Assembly: GCF_030848395.1 (NCBI RefSeq)
Contig: NZ_JAVDBT010000001.1
Span: 1-64,000 of the forward strand
Reading direction: 5' to 3'
Origin: Pseudogemmobacter lacusdianii
GTDB lineage: Bacteria; Pseudomonadota; Alphaproteobacteria; Rhodobacterales; Rhodobacteraceae
Length of the DNA stretch: 64,000 bases
This document shows, in pieces, positions 26,897-35,904 of the stretch (position 1 is its first letter; each line of letters begins with the position of its first letter). Below the pieces are notes generated by a model. The model saw nothing but the letters and a program-made list of their open reading frames with translations. It did no database searches and was not told the DNA's origin. Position numbers and translations under genes: made by a program.

Positions 26897-28506
26897 GTTA
26901 TGATGCGGTGATCATTGGCGCGGGCCACAACGGGTTGGTGACGGCAGGATACCTTGCCCGCGCGGGGCTAAAGGTCTGCGTTGTCGAGAAAAACGACTGG
27001 GTCGGCGGGGCGGCGGTCAGCCGTGAGCTTTTCCCCGGCTTCACCTATTCGAACTGTTCTTATGTAAGCTCGCTCTTCCGGCCCGAGATCATGCGCGATC
27101 TGGAACTGCCGAAATACGGGCTGCAAATCCTGCCCTATGAGGGCGGCGCGGTCTTCCAAGAGGGCGGCGGATATCTGGGCATGTACCGCGACCATGATGC
27201 CAATCGGCGCGAATTCGCGCGGCATTCGAAGCGCGATGCCGAGGCCTATGACATCTACGCCCGCGACATCTTGCGCTTTTGCCGCTTCATCCGGCCGATG
27301 CTGATGCGTACACCGCCTGATCCTTCAAGCTTCCGGCCGCGCGATCTGTCCGAGCTGATGTGGCTGGGGCGCGAGATGGGCACGCTGTCCGAGGAAATGC
27401 GGGCGCGGATGGTGCAGTTTTGGACCATGTCGATCTCGGACTTTCTGGACGAGTATTTCGAAAGCCCGATCATCAAGGGCTATCTGGCGGTCTCGGCGAT
27501 CATTGGCACGGCTTTGGGGCCGATGAGCCCCGGCTCGGCCTATGTTTTGCTGCACCATTACATGGGCGATGTGGACGGCAATGTCGGCGCTTGGGGCTTT
27601 GCGCGGGGCGGGATGGGCTCGATCACACGGGCTTTGACGGCAAGTCTGAAGGATCAGGGTGGCGAGGTTCGGGTCGGCCACGGCGTTGAAAAGGTTCTGG
27701 TGCAGGGCGGCCGCGCGACCGGGGTGGTTTTGTCGAATGGCGATGAGATCCGCGCCAAGCGCGTCATCTCGAACATGGATGTGAAGCGCACCTTCCTGAA
27801 ACATGTCGATGAGGCCGAACTGCCGGACGATTTTGTCAAACGGGTGAAGGCGTTTAAAATCCGCGGCTCTTCGGGGAAGTTGAACATCGCTTTGGATGCA
27901 GCCCCGGTCTTCCCCGCGCTGCCCGAAGGCGCGCCGAACATCAAAGGCGATCTGCATTTCACGGATTCCATTGAGAAAATGGAGCGTGGCTACGACGATT
28001 GGAAGAATGGGCAGTTCAGCCGCGATCCCTTCCAAGACGTGATGATCCCCACGATGATCGACCCGACGATGACGCCGCCGGGCAAGCATTTCATGTCCTG
28101 TTTCGTGCAATATGCGCCGCCGAAGATCGCGGGCCGCGACTGGACGGATGCCGACCGGGATGCCTTCCGTGACACCTGTCTCAACCAGATTGAGGCCTAT
28201 AGCCCCGGCTTCAAGGACCGCGTTTTGCATGTCGAAGTGCGCACGCCGCGCGAGTTGGAGGCGGAAGTCGGCCTCACCGAGGGCAATATTTTCCAAGGTG
28301 AGCTGACCTTTGACCAGTTGCTCTTCAACCGTCCGGTGCCGGGTTATGCGCAATATCGCAGTCCGATCAAGGACTTGTGGATGTGCGGATCGTCCACCCA
28401 TCCCGGCGGGGGCGTGATGGGCGCGCCGGGGCGCAATGCGGCGGCGGAAGTTTTGCGCGATGCGGGCGTGAAAGGGGGGATGCGCGATGCCTACACCGTT
28501 CTCTGA
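26893..28506 (+). CDS. Phytoene dehydrogenase-like FAD oxidoreductase, first of a pair
   Basis: A 537-residue flavoprotein. The N-terminal dinucleotide fold is AVIIGAGHNGLVTAGYLARAG followed by VVEKNDWVGGAAVSRE. The C-terminal FAD block is LWMCGSSTHPGGGVMGAPGRNAA. This is the CrtI/PYROXD2-like group, which includes many non-carotenoid enzymes of unknown substrate. No carotenoid genes are nearby, so an amine or alcohol oxidation within the operon is more likely. It overlaps the aminotransferase by 4 nt and its paralogue downstream by 20 nt. Confidence 0.88.
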   Translation: MSYDAVIIGAGHNGLVTAGYLARAGLKVCVVEKNDWVGGAAVSRELFPGFTYSNCSYVSSLFRPEIMRDLELPKYGLQILPYEGGAVFQEGGGYLGMYRDHDANRREFARHSKRDAEAYDIYARDILRFCRFIRPMLMRTPPDPSSFRPRDLSELMWLGREMGTLSEEMRARMVQFWTMSISDFLDEYFESPIIKGYLAVSAIIGTALGPMSPGSAYVLLHHYMGDVDGNVGAWGFARGGMGSITRALTASLKDQGGEVRVGHGVEKVLVQGGRATGVVLSNGDEIRAKRVISNMDVKRTFLKHVDEAELPDDFVKRVKAFKIRGSSGKLNIALDAAPVFPALPEGAPNIKGDLHFTDSIEKMERGYDDWKNGQFSRDPFQDVMIPTMIDPTMTPPGKHFMSCFVQYAPPKIAGRDWTDADRDAFRDTCLNQIEAYSPGFKDRVLHVEVRTPRELEAEVGLTEGNIFQGELTFDQLLFNRPVPGYAQYRSPIKDLWMCGSSTHPGGGVMGAPGRNAAAEVLRDAGVKGGMRDAYTVL

Positions 28507-30046
28507 GCGCGGCTTGGATGTCTTGGTCATCGGCGGCGGCGTCAACGGCTTGGCCTGCGCCACCCGGCTGGCGCAAAAGGGACGCAAGGTGGTGCTGCTG
28601 GAAGCGGCTGCGACCACCGGCGGCGGGGCAGGGGAGCGGGAGTTTGCTCCCCAATACCGCGCGCCTGCTTTGGCGCATCTGACCCAAGGGCTGGACGACA
28701 GGCTGGTCGCGGCGATGGATTTGCAGCGCCATGGGCTTAGCTTTCATGCGCCTTTGGTGACCACGGTTTTATCCGGCGATTTCGCGCCCTTGGCGGTAAC
28801 GGCCGGGAAGACTTCCGGCCATGATGCGCAAGGCTGGGCCGAGCTGCATGGCAAGCTTTCGGCCTTTGCGCGGGTGCTGGCGCCCTTCCGGCAGATGCGG
28901 CCTTTGCGGTTGGCGGGTGAGACGCGGTATTTTGAGCTGGCCAAGCGCGGGCTTGGCATCCGCAGCTTGGGCAAGGCCGATTTCCGCGAATTTTTGCGGA
29001 TGGTGCTGATCGATGTCTATGACGTGGCCGAGGATGAGCTGAGCGACGCGCGGCTAAAGGCTTTGCTTTGCTTTGACGCGACGCTTGGCGCTTGGCTTGG
29101 GCCGCGCTCCCCGAACTCGCTGATCCTTTATCTGGACCGTTTGGCGCGGGGGGCCTCGCCTTTGCTGCCGAAGGGCGGCATGGCGGCTTTGGCGGGGGCG
29201 ATGTCCCGCGCGGCCGAGGCGGCGGGGGTGGAGATCCGCTGCAACGCCAGCGTCGAGCGGCTCTTGATCGAGGGCGATCAGGCGGTTGGCGTGCGGCTTC
29301 AGGGTGGTGAGGCGTTGCGCGCGCGGCTGGTCGTCTCGGCGATCAACCCACGGACAACCTTTCAGAAATTGGTGGGGGCGGCGGATCTGGATGCGGGCTT
29401 TGCGCAAAAGATCGACCACATCCGCTCACGCGGGGCGGCGGCGAAGCTGCATCTGGCCTTGAGTGCGGCCCCCAACTTCCGTGGCGCGGATCTGCAATCG
29501 CGGCTGGTGATTGCGCCCTCGGCCGCGGCCATTGAGCGGTCGTTCAATGCGGTGAAATATGGTGAGGTGCCCGCTGAGCCGGTGATGGAGGTGCTGCTGC
29601 CCACGGCCTTTGAGCAGGGCTTGGCCCCGAGCGGTCACCACATCCTTTCGGCCATCGTGCAATTTGCCCCGCATGCGCCGAAGGCCGGGCTGGAGGCCGC
29701 GCGGGCCGAGATGCTGGAGCGCAGCCTTGCCGTGCTGGAGGCGCAGGCGCCGGGTCTGCGCGCCTCGGTTCTGCATGCCGAGATGCTGATGCCGCAGGAT
29801 ATTGAGGCGCGTTTTGGCATGGTCGGCGGCAATTGGCACCATGGGGAGTTGGCGGTGGAGCAGATGCTCTTCAACCGACCGACCTTTGCCGCTGCGCAAT
29901 ATGCTGCACCTCTGCCGGGGCTTTGGCTGGCGGGGGCGGGCAGCCATCCCGGCGGCGGCATCAATGGTGCGGCAGGCTGGAATGCCGCCGAGGCGATCTT
30001 GCAGGCCAAAGCCCGCACCACCGCGAAAGAGGGAGCCTTGGCATGA
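28487..30046 (+). CDS. Phytoene dehydrogenase-like FAD oxidoreductase, second of a pair
   Basis: A 519-residue paralogue of the preceding protein. The FAD fold is VLVIGGGVNGLACATRLAQKG with LLEAAATTGGGAGERE, and the C-terminal block is LWLAGAGSHPGGGINGAAGWNAA. The two share the same architecture but are clearly diverged, so they may form a heterodimer or act on successive intermediates. The 20-nt overlap with the upstream gene and the ATGA overlap with the downstream gene argue for co-expression. Confidence 0.88.
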   Translation: MPTPFSERGLDVLVIGGGVNGLACATRLAQKGRKVVLLEAAATTGGGAGEREFAPQYRAPALAHLTQGLDDRLVAAMDLQRHGLSFHAPLVTTVLSGDFAPLAVTAGKTSGHDAQGWAELHGKLSAFARVLAPFRQMRPLRLAGETRYFELAKRGLGIRSLGKADFREFLRMVLIDVYDVAEDELSDARLKALLCFDATLGAWLGPRSPNSLILYLDRLARGASPLLPKGGMAALAGAMSRAAEAAGVEIRCNASVERLLIEGDQAVGVRLQGGEALRARLVVSAINPRTTFQKLVGAADLDAGFAQKIDHIRSRGAAAKLHLALSAAPNFRGADLQSRLVIAPSAAAIERSFNAVKYGEVPAEPVMEVLLPTAFEQGLAPSGHHILSAIVQFAPHAPKAGLEAARAEMLERSLAVLEAQAPGLRASVLHAEMLMPQDIEARFGMVGGNWHHGELAVEQMLFNRPTFAAAQYAAPLPGLWLAGAGSHPGGGINGAAGWNAAEAILQAKARTTAKEGALA

Positions 30047-31227
30047 GCGCGCTTACGCATTTCCGCACGCCTTTGCTGCAAACGCCCTTTCATGCCCGGA
30101 CCTCGGCGGCCAATACGCTGAACCGCTGGGGGCCTTGGGGCGGCTATATGACCGCGCTCTGCTTTGGCGATGCGGATATGGAATATACCGCGATCCGCAA
30201 CGGCGCCTCGGTCTATGACCTTTGCCCGATGGTGAAATATCGCATCACCGGGCGGGATGCGGCGGCCTATCTGAACCGCCTCACCTTGCGCAATGCAGCG
30301 AAGCTTTCGGTCGGCGGGGTGCATTACACCGCTTGGACCGATGATGCGGGCAAGATCATGGATGACGGGACTCTGTTCCGCCATGGGCCAGAGGATTACC
30401 TTATTTGCTGCCAAGAGCGGCATTTGCCTTGGCTTTTGGCCTCTTCGACGGGGTTTGAGGTTCATGTCGAAGAGGTGACCGAAGCGATTGCGGCTTTGTC
30501 GCTGCAAGGGCCCTGTTCGGCCTCGGTGCTGGAAGCGGCGGGCTTTGATGTGCAGGGGCTAAAGCCCTTCCGCATGGCGACATATCCCTTTGAGGGCGGC
30601 GAGATCACCATCTCGCGCACCGGATTCACCGGCGATCTGGGCTATGAGCTTTGGCTGACGCCCGATCAGGCCTTGCCCTTCTGGGACCATCTTTTTGCGG
30701 CTGGCGCGCCTTGGGGCATTCGCCCGATTGGCAGTGATGCGCTCGATTTGGCGCGGATCGAGGCCGGGTTCATCATCACCAATATGGACTTTATCCCGGT
30801 GCATCAGGCCCTGCGCGAGGACCGCGCGCGCAGCCCGTTTGAGCTGGGGCTTGGTTGGATGATCGACTGGGAAAAGGGCCACTTCACCGGCCGCCGCGCG
30901 CTTTTGGCCGAGAAGGCAAAGGGGTCGGACTGGGCGCTGATTGGCATCGATATTCCCGGCAATATCAGTGCCGAGGGCGCGATCCTTTATCACGGCAAGA
31001 AGGTGGAGGCGGGGGTGGTGACGGCGGCCGCTTGGTCTCCGGCGCTAAAGGCCAATCTGGCGATCGCGCAGGTGCAGGCGAAATATGCAGCGGCGCAGGA
31101 CCTTTGGGTCGAGATCTATGCGATGCGCGAGCTGCAATATGCCAAGCTGATGCTGCCCGTCACCTTGACCGAGCGGCCCTTCTTCAACCCCGCCCGCAAG
31201 CGGGCCACCCCGCCGGGGCGGGTCTAG
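30043..31227 (+). CDS. GcvT-like folate-dependent aminomethyl/methyltransferase
   Basis: A 394-residue member of the GcvT/DmdA superfamily. It has the GcvT signs VYDLCPMVKYRITGRDAA, AGKIMDDGTLF (conserved aspartate), LQGPCSASVL and ISRTGFTGDLGYELW, ending in the barrel domain VMLPVTLTERPFF-like tail. It differs from the gcvT product at 17648: longer, and without H-protein context. Relatives include DMSP demethylase DmdA and the folate domains of dimethylglycine/sarcosine dehydrogenases. It probably moves a methyl or methylene group from the pathway substrate to tetrahydrofolate. The start at 30043 overlaps the upstream stop. Confidence 0.87.
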   Translation: MSALTHFRTPLLQTPFHARTSAANTLNRWGPWGGYMTALCFGDADMEYTAIRNGASVYDLCPMVKYRITGRDAAAYLNRLTLRNAAKLSVGGVHYTAWTDDAGKIMDDGTLFRHGPEDYLICCQERHLPWLLASSTGFEVHVEEVTEAIAALSLQGPCSASVLEAAGFDVQGLKPFRMATYPFEGGEITISRTGFTGDLGYELWLTPDQALPFWDHLFAAGAPWGIRPIGSDALDLARIEAGFIITNMDFIPVHQALREDRARSPFELGLGWMIDWEKGHFTGRRALLAEKAKGSDWALIGIDIPGNISAEGAILYHGKKVEAGVVTAAAWSPALKANLAIAQVQAKYAAAQDLWVEIYAMRELQYAKLMLPVTLTERPFFNPARKRATPPGRV

Positions 31228-31251
31228 TCATGGTGTGGAAAGGGGGCGCGC

Positions 31252-32391
31252 ATGCATGATCTCAGCCATCCCAACTCGCCGCGTTTGGAGCATTGCCCGG
31301 AGGGGCTGCCGCGCGCGGCCTATCTGGACGGCGATTGGTATGCGCGGGAGATGGCCACGATCTTTGCGCGGCAATGGGTGATGGTGGGGCGGCTTGCGGA
31401 TTACGCGCCGGGAAGCCTGCGCCGCGCTTTGGTGGGGCAGGCCGAGGTCATCGTGGCGCGGGGCGATGATGGCAGCCTTGCAGCCTATCACAATTCCTGC
31501 CCGCATCGCGGCTCGGAGCTTTGTGAAAAGGACGCGCAGCCCTTGGGCAAACTGATCCGCTGCCCCTATCACGCTTGGTCTTTTGCCGCGGCGGATGGGC
31601 GGTTGGTCTCCACCGGCCATGCCGTTCCAACGGCGGATTTCGACCGCCATTCCCATGGCTTGCGCAAAGTGGCGCATCGGGTCTGGGCGGGGTTTGTGTT
31701 CCTGAACCTCTCACCCACCCCGCCCGAGATCTTCGCCGATCAGCCGCTGGACCATCTGGCGCATTGGCCGATGGAGAGCCTTGTCACCGGCCACCGCTGG
31801 CAGGTCGAGATGGACTGCAATTGGAAGGGATTTTGGGAGAATTACTCGGAGTGCCTGCATTGTCCGGGCATCCATCCCGAGCTGTGCGACCGGGTGCCGA
31901 TCTATGCGAAGGGCATCATGGGGGCTTCTGAGGCGCTGGATTATCAGCCCAGTGCCGCGCCCTTGGGCAATCTGAAGCCGGGCACCGAGACTTGGACCAT
32001 GGACGGCACCGCCTGCGGTCCGGTCTTTCCCGATCTGACCGAGGCGGAACGCGCCGAAGGCTATCATTTCATCACGCTTTGGCCCTCTGCTTATGTGGTG
32101 GCGCATGTCGATTACGTGCGCTCGGTCCGGCTGGTGCCTTTGGGGCCTGAGAAGACCCGGCTGATTGCAGAATGGCATTTCAGCGCGGAGACCTTGGCGC
32201 AGCCCGGTTTCGACGCCGCCGAGGTCGCCCGCTTTGCCAAAATCGTCATGGAGCAGGACGGCGCGGCCTCTGAGATGAACCATCGCGGCATCCGCTCACC
32301 CAGTTTCAAGGCCGCAAGGCTGATGCCGGAAGAATATGAAATCCACAGGTTCCACTCTTGGGTTCTGCACGAGTTGGAGGGGGTAGAATGA
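31252..32391 (+). CDS. Rieske oxygenase alpha subunit, first of a pair
   Basis: A 379-residue terminal oxygenase. The Rieske [2Fe-2S] ligands are C83, H85, C104 and H107 (SCPHRGSEL and RCPYHAWSF). The mononuclear iron ligands are H203 and H208 in SECLHCPGIHPEL, with D336 as the likely carboxylate. The residue bridging the two metal centres, three before H203, is glutamate (E200) rather than the usual aspartate. Glutamate here is known from quaternary-amine enzymes such as carnitine oxygenase CntA. A monooxygenase causing N-demethylation or C-N cleavage is inferred. GGAAAGGGGG precedes the ATG. Confidence 0.9.
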   Translation: MHDLSHPNSPRLEHCPEGLPRAAYLDGDWYAREMATIFARQWVMVGRLADYAPGSLRRALVGQAEVIVARGDDGSLAAYHNSCPHRGSELCEKDAQPLGKLIRCPYHAWSFAAADGRLVSTGHAVPTADFDRHSHGLRKVAHRVWAGFVFLNLSPTPPEIFADQPLDHLAHWPMESLVTGHRWQVEMDCNWKGFWENYSECLHCPGIHPELCDRVPIYAKGIMGASEALDYQPSAAPLGNLKPGTETWTMDGTACGPVFPDLTEAERAEGYHFITLWPSAYVVAHVDYVRSVRLVPLGPEKTRLIAEWHFSAETLAQPGFDAAEVARFAKIVMEQDGAASEMNHRGIRSPSFKAARLMPEEYEIHRFHSWVLHELEGVE

Positions 32392-33605
32392 TCGAACTTG
32401 CCATGAAATCTCATGAGATTCCAAAGGACTGGGACCGCAGCGGGTTGCCATCATGGACCTACCGCAGCCAAGCGATGTTTGAGCTGGAGCGCGACAATGT
32501 GTTTTTGAACCATTGGCAGGTGGCGGGGCATGTGAGTGATATCCCTGCCGCGGGCGATTGGCTGGCCTTTGACCTGTTTGACGAGCGCGCGGTGATTATG
32601 CGCGGCCAAGATGGCATTGTGCGGGCGTTCCACAATCTTTGCCGCCACCGGGGCGCGCGGGTGGTGGATGGCACCCAAGGCCAATGTCGTGGGGCTGTGG
32701 TCTGCCCCTTCCACGGTTGGGTCTATAACCTTGACGGCTCTTTGCGCGGCGCGGCGCAGCCGACCACTTTGGGCGATCTTGATAAGTCGAAATTCGGGCT
32801 GAAACCGATTGAGATGGAGATCTTCCACGGCTTCATCTTCCTGCGCTTCCGCCCCGGCCCGCAACCCTCGGTCGCCACCCTGCTGGCCCCTTATGATGCG
32901 GATTTCGCGGCCTATCGCGCCGAAGACATCCTGCCGATCGGAGAGCCGCAATGGGAGACCGAGTTGCCAGTGAATTGGAAATCGGTGCGCGATGTCGACA
33001 ATGAGGGCTACCATGTGGCGCTGGCCCATCCGGCGCTGCAAGAGCTTTACGGACGCGATTACCGCGATCTCTACTTGGACGACGGGCTGCATGTCTCGAT
33101 CGGCTTTTTCGGCGATCGACCGGGGCGGCGCTGGTCGGTCCAGCATTATGTCAAACATGCGCCCGCCCAAGACCATCTGCCCGAGCATCTGCGCAAAAGC
33201 TGGACCTATTACGGGCTGTTCCCCAACACGGTCTTTGCCTTCACGCCCGAGGGCGCGCAGTTCTACCATGACCTGCCGCGCAGCCCCGGCAAGACACGGC
33301 TCACGGGACGTGGCTACCGCTTTGCCAATGAGAGCCGCGCGCAAAGACTGGCGCGGTATCTGGCGATGCGGATCGACCGCGACACCTCGGCCGAGGATCA
33401 GCAACTGACGATTTGGTCCAACGAATCCATGCGCTCGCAGGCCTTTGACGGCTTTCACCTGTCGGACATGGAATATGGCTTGCGCCGTCACCACGACCGG
33501 CTGCGCAGTTTGTTACCGGTGATGACGCAGCCCGATCCGCCTGCGGAAGAGGGCATCTCAGCGCTCAATCAAGCTTTGCTGAAGGAAAAGCTTGGCAGAC
33601 GTTAA
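32388..33605 (+). CDS. Rieske oxygenase alpha subunit, second of a pair
   Basis: A 405-residue terminal oxygenase, diverged from its neighbour. The Rieske ligands are C85, H87, C106 and H109 (LCRHRGARV, VCPFHGWVY). The catalytic iron ligands are H209 and H214 in DNEGYHVALAHP. E206 is again glutamate at the bridging position. It may act on a different intermediate or pair with the first oxygenase. Its start overlaps the first oxygenase's stop by 4 nt. No ferredoxin or reductase gene lies in the operon, so electrons must come from elsewhere. Confidence 0.9.
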   Translation: MIELAMKSHEIPKDWDRSGLPSWTYRSQAMFELERDNVFLNHWQVAGHVSDIPAAGDWLAFDLFDERAVIMRGQDGIVRAFHNLCRHRGARVVDGTQGQCRGAVVCPFHGWVYNLDGSLRGAAQPTTLGDLDKSKFGLKPIEMEIFHGFIFLRFRPGPQPSVATLLAPYDADFAAYRAEDILPIGEPQWETELPVNWKSVRDVDNEGYHVALAHPALQELYGRDYRDLYLDDGLHVSIGFFGDRPGRRWSVQHYVKHAPAQDHLPEHLRKSWTYYGLFPNTVFAFTPEGAQFYHDLPRSPGKTRLTGRGYRFANESRAQRLARYLAMRIDRDTSAEDQQLTIWSNESMRSQAFDGFHLSDMEYGLRRHHDRLRSLLPVMTQPDPPAEEGISALNQALLKEKLGRR

Positions 33606-33671
33606 GTTCTGATTAGACTTTTGATCAAACAAGGCCACGCCAGATGGTCCCCGCAACAGAGGAGAAGACCC

Positions 33672-34778
33672 ATGAAGCTGACACGTCGCTCTACACTTGC
33701 TGCTCTTACCGGTGGTTTGGCCATGCCCTATGTGCGGCCCTCTTGGGCGCAAGCGGGCACCGTCAATGTCTATAACTGGGCCGATTACATCGGTGAAACC
33801 ACGCTGGCGGATTTTGAGGCAGCGACCGGGATCGGCGTGGTCTATGACCTCTATTCCAGCTCGGAAGAGGCGCAGGCCAAGCTTTTGGCGGGCTCTTCAG
33901 GCTATGATGTGGTTCTGCACGCGGGCATGTCGATGCAGCGCTTCATCCAAGCCGGGGTGTTCCAGAAACTCGACAAATCCAAGTTGCCGGGGCTGGTGAA
34001 TCTGGACCCTGAGCTGATGAAAGTGGCCGATACCTCGGACCCCGGCGCGGAATATGGCGTGCCCTATATGTGGGGATCGGTCGGGATGACCTATAACGTC
34101 GATATGGTGCGCGAGCGACTGGGCGAGGATGTTGACCTTAGCGATCTGGCGATCTTGCTTGACCCGCAGTATGCCTCGAAATTGGCGGATTGCGGGATCT
34201 CGGTGCTCGATAGCCCCACCGATTTTGGCTATATGGCGATGAAATATCTTGGGATTGATCCCAATACCGCCGGAGAGGCCGAGTATCAAAAGCTGGCCGA
34301 GGTGATGGCGCCGGTGCGGCAATACATCACCACCTTTGACAACAACAATTACCTCACCACCCTGCCCAATGAAGAGCTTTGCGCGGCCAACACTTGGTCG
34401 GGCGATTACGGCGTGGCAAGCGCCCGGGCGGCCGAGGCGGGGATCGATATCAACTTGGCCTATTTCGTGCCCAAGACCGGCTCGCCGGGCTGGTTTGATT
34501 TCTGGGTGATGCCCGCCGATGCACCCAATGCCGAGAATGGCCATAAGTTCATCGATTACATGTTGCAGCCCGAGGTGATCGCGGCCTGCACCAACTTCAC
34601 CGGCTATGCCAATGCCAATAAGGCGGCGACGGCCTTTGTCGATCCGGCAATCGCCGCCGATCCGGCGGTTTACCCGGATGCCGAGGTGATGGCGCGGATG
34701 TTCACCCCGCTGCCGCAAACCGATGAGCAAGAAGAGGCGATGACGCGCGTCTGGACCAAGATCAAGACGGGCGGTTGA
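33672..34778 (+). CDS. Spermidine/putrescine-type ABC transporter substrate-binding protein
   Basis: A 368-residue periplasmic binding protein of the PotD/PotF type. The signal peptide has a twin-arginine start (MKLTRRSTLAAL) and ends near PSWAQA (about residue 28). The mature protein begins VNVYNWADYIGETTLADFE, the PotD signature. The family binds polyamines and other positively charged compounds; here the pathway substrate is expected. GGAGAAG lies upstream of the ATG, 66 bp after the second oxygenase gene. Confidence 0.92.
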   Translation: MKLTRRSTLAALTGGLAMPYVRPSWAQAGTVNVYNWADYIGETTLADFEAATGIGVVYDLYSSSEEAQAKLLAGSSGYDVVLHAGMSMQRFIQAGVFQKLDKSKLPGLVNLDPELMKVADTSDPGAEYGVPYMWGSVGMTYNVDMVRERLGEDVDLSDLAILLDPQYASKLADCGISVLDSPTDFGYMAMKYLGIDPNTAGEAEYQKLAEVMAPVRQYITTFDNNNYLTTLPNEELCAANTWSGDYGVASARAAEAGIDINLAYFVPKTGSPGWFDFWVMPADAPNAENGHKFIDYMLQPEVIAACTNFTGYANANKAATAFVDPAIAADPAVYPDAEVMARMFTPLPQTDEQEEAMTRVWTKIKTGG

Positions 34779-34782
34779 GCCT

Positions 34783-35901
34783 ATGGCCTTGCCGGATGCT
34801 GGCACGGGTGCCGCGCCCTTTCTTCGGATCGAAGGGGTCTCTAAATCCTTCGGCAGCTTCAAGGCGGTCAATGATGTTTCATTGACCGTCGAGAAGGGCG
34901 AGATCTTTGCCTTGCTGGGCGGCTCGGGCTGCGGCAAGACCACCTTGCTGCGGATGCTGGCCGGGTTTGAAGAGCCGACGGCGGGGCGGATCTTCCTTGA
35001 TGGGCGCGATATGGCGGGCGTGCAGCCTTGGGATCGGCCCGTGCATATGATGTTCCAATCCTATGCCTTGTTCCCGCATATGACTGTGGCCAAGAATATT
35101 GGCTATGGTCTGAAGCACGAAAAGATGACCAAGGCCGAGCGGGATGCGCGGGTGCGCGAGATGCTGGATTTGGTGCAGCTGACGCAATTTGCCGGGCGCA
35201 AGCCGCATCAGATCTCGGGTGGGCAGCGGCAAAGGGTGGCTTTGGCGCGGGCCTTGGCGCGGCAGCCGAAGCTTTTGTTGCTCGATGAGCCCTTGGCGGC
35301 CTTGGACAAAAAGCTGCGCGAACATACGCAGTTTGAGCTGATGTCCATTCAGCAGCGCACCGGGGTGACGTTCATCGTGGTGACCCATGACCAAGAAGAG
35401 GCGATGACACTCGCCGATCGGATCGCGGTGATGGACAAGGGCGTGGTGCGCCAAATCGGCAGTCCGACCGAAATTTATGAATTCCCGAACAGCCGTTTCG
35501 TGGCCAGCTTCATCGGCTCGATCACCTCGTTTGAGGCGAAAGTGGCGGGGCGTGAGGGCGCGCATCTTGTGGTAGATGTGCCCGCTTTGGGGGGGCGCAT
35601 TCTGGCGCGCGATGTGCCGGGGGTGGTTGAGGGGCAGGCGGTCACCTTGGCGGTGCGGCCCGAAAAGCTGAACCTGACCAAAGAGCGCCCCGAGAGCCCC
35701 AATGCTGTTGAGGGCATGGTCAAGGATCTGGCCTATTTCGGCAAAGACAGCCTTTACCGCATCGCCTTGCCTTCGGGGGCTTTGGTGCAGGCCCATGCGG
35801 TGAACGCCCGGCGCGGCATGGAAGCCGCCCGCGTGGCCGATTGGGATGACAAGATCTGGCTGAGCTTCGATCCCGGCTCGGCCATCGTATTGGCGGATTA
35901 G
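34783..35901 (+). CDS. Spermidine/putrescine-type ABC transporter ATP-binding protein
   Basis: A 372-residue ATPase of the PotA/PotG type. Walker A is LLGGSGCGKTT, the signature is ISGGQRQRVALARAL, Walker B is LLLLDEPLAALD, and the switch histidine is in VVTHDQEEAM. A C-terminal TOBE domain follows (about residues 290-365, VRPEKLNL). It energises uptake by the two permeases encoded next. Confidence 0.94.
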   Translation: MALPDAGTGAAPFLRIEGVSKSFGSFKAVNDVSLTVEKGEIFALLGGSGCGKTTLLRMLAGFEEPTAGRIFLDGRDMAGVQPWDRPVHMMFQSYALFPHMTVAKNIGYGLKHEKMTKAERDARVREMLDLVQLTQFAGRKPHQISGGQRQRVALARALARQPKLLLLDEPLAALDKKLREHTQFELMSIQQRTGVTFIVVTHDQEEAMTLADRIAVMDKGVVRQIGSPTEIYEFPNSRFVASFIGSITSFEAKVAGREGAHLVVDVPALGGRILARDVPGVVEGQAVTLAVRPEKLNLTKERPESPNAVEGMVKDLAYFGKDSLYRIALPSGALVQAHAVNARRGMEAARVADWDDKIWLSFDPGSAIVLAD

Positions 35902-35904
35902 GTC

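Noticed and set aside
26893-30046. Carotenoid biosynthesis genes
   Set aside because: The flavoproteins have phytoene-dehydrogenase-like folds, but no crtB, crtE or other pigment genes are nearby and the operon context is catabolic.
30043-31227. Second gcvT of the glycine cleavage system
   Set aside because: It is longer and diverged, lacks an adjacent gcvH and is coupled to oxygenase and FAD genes.
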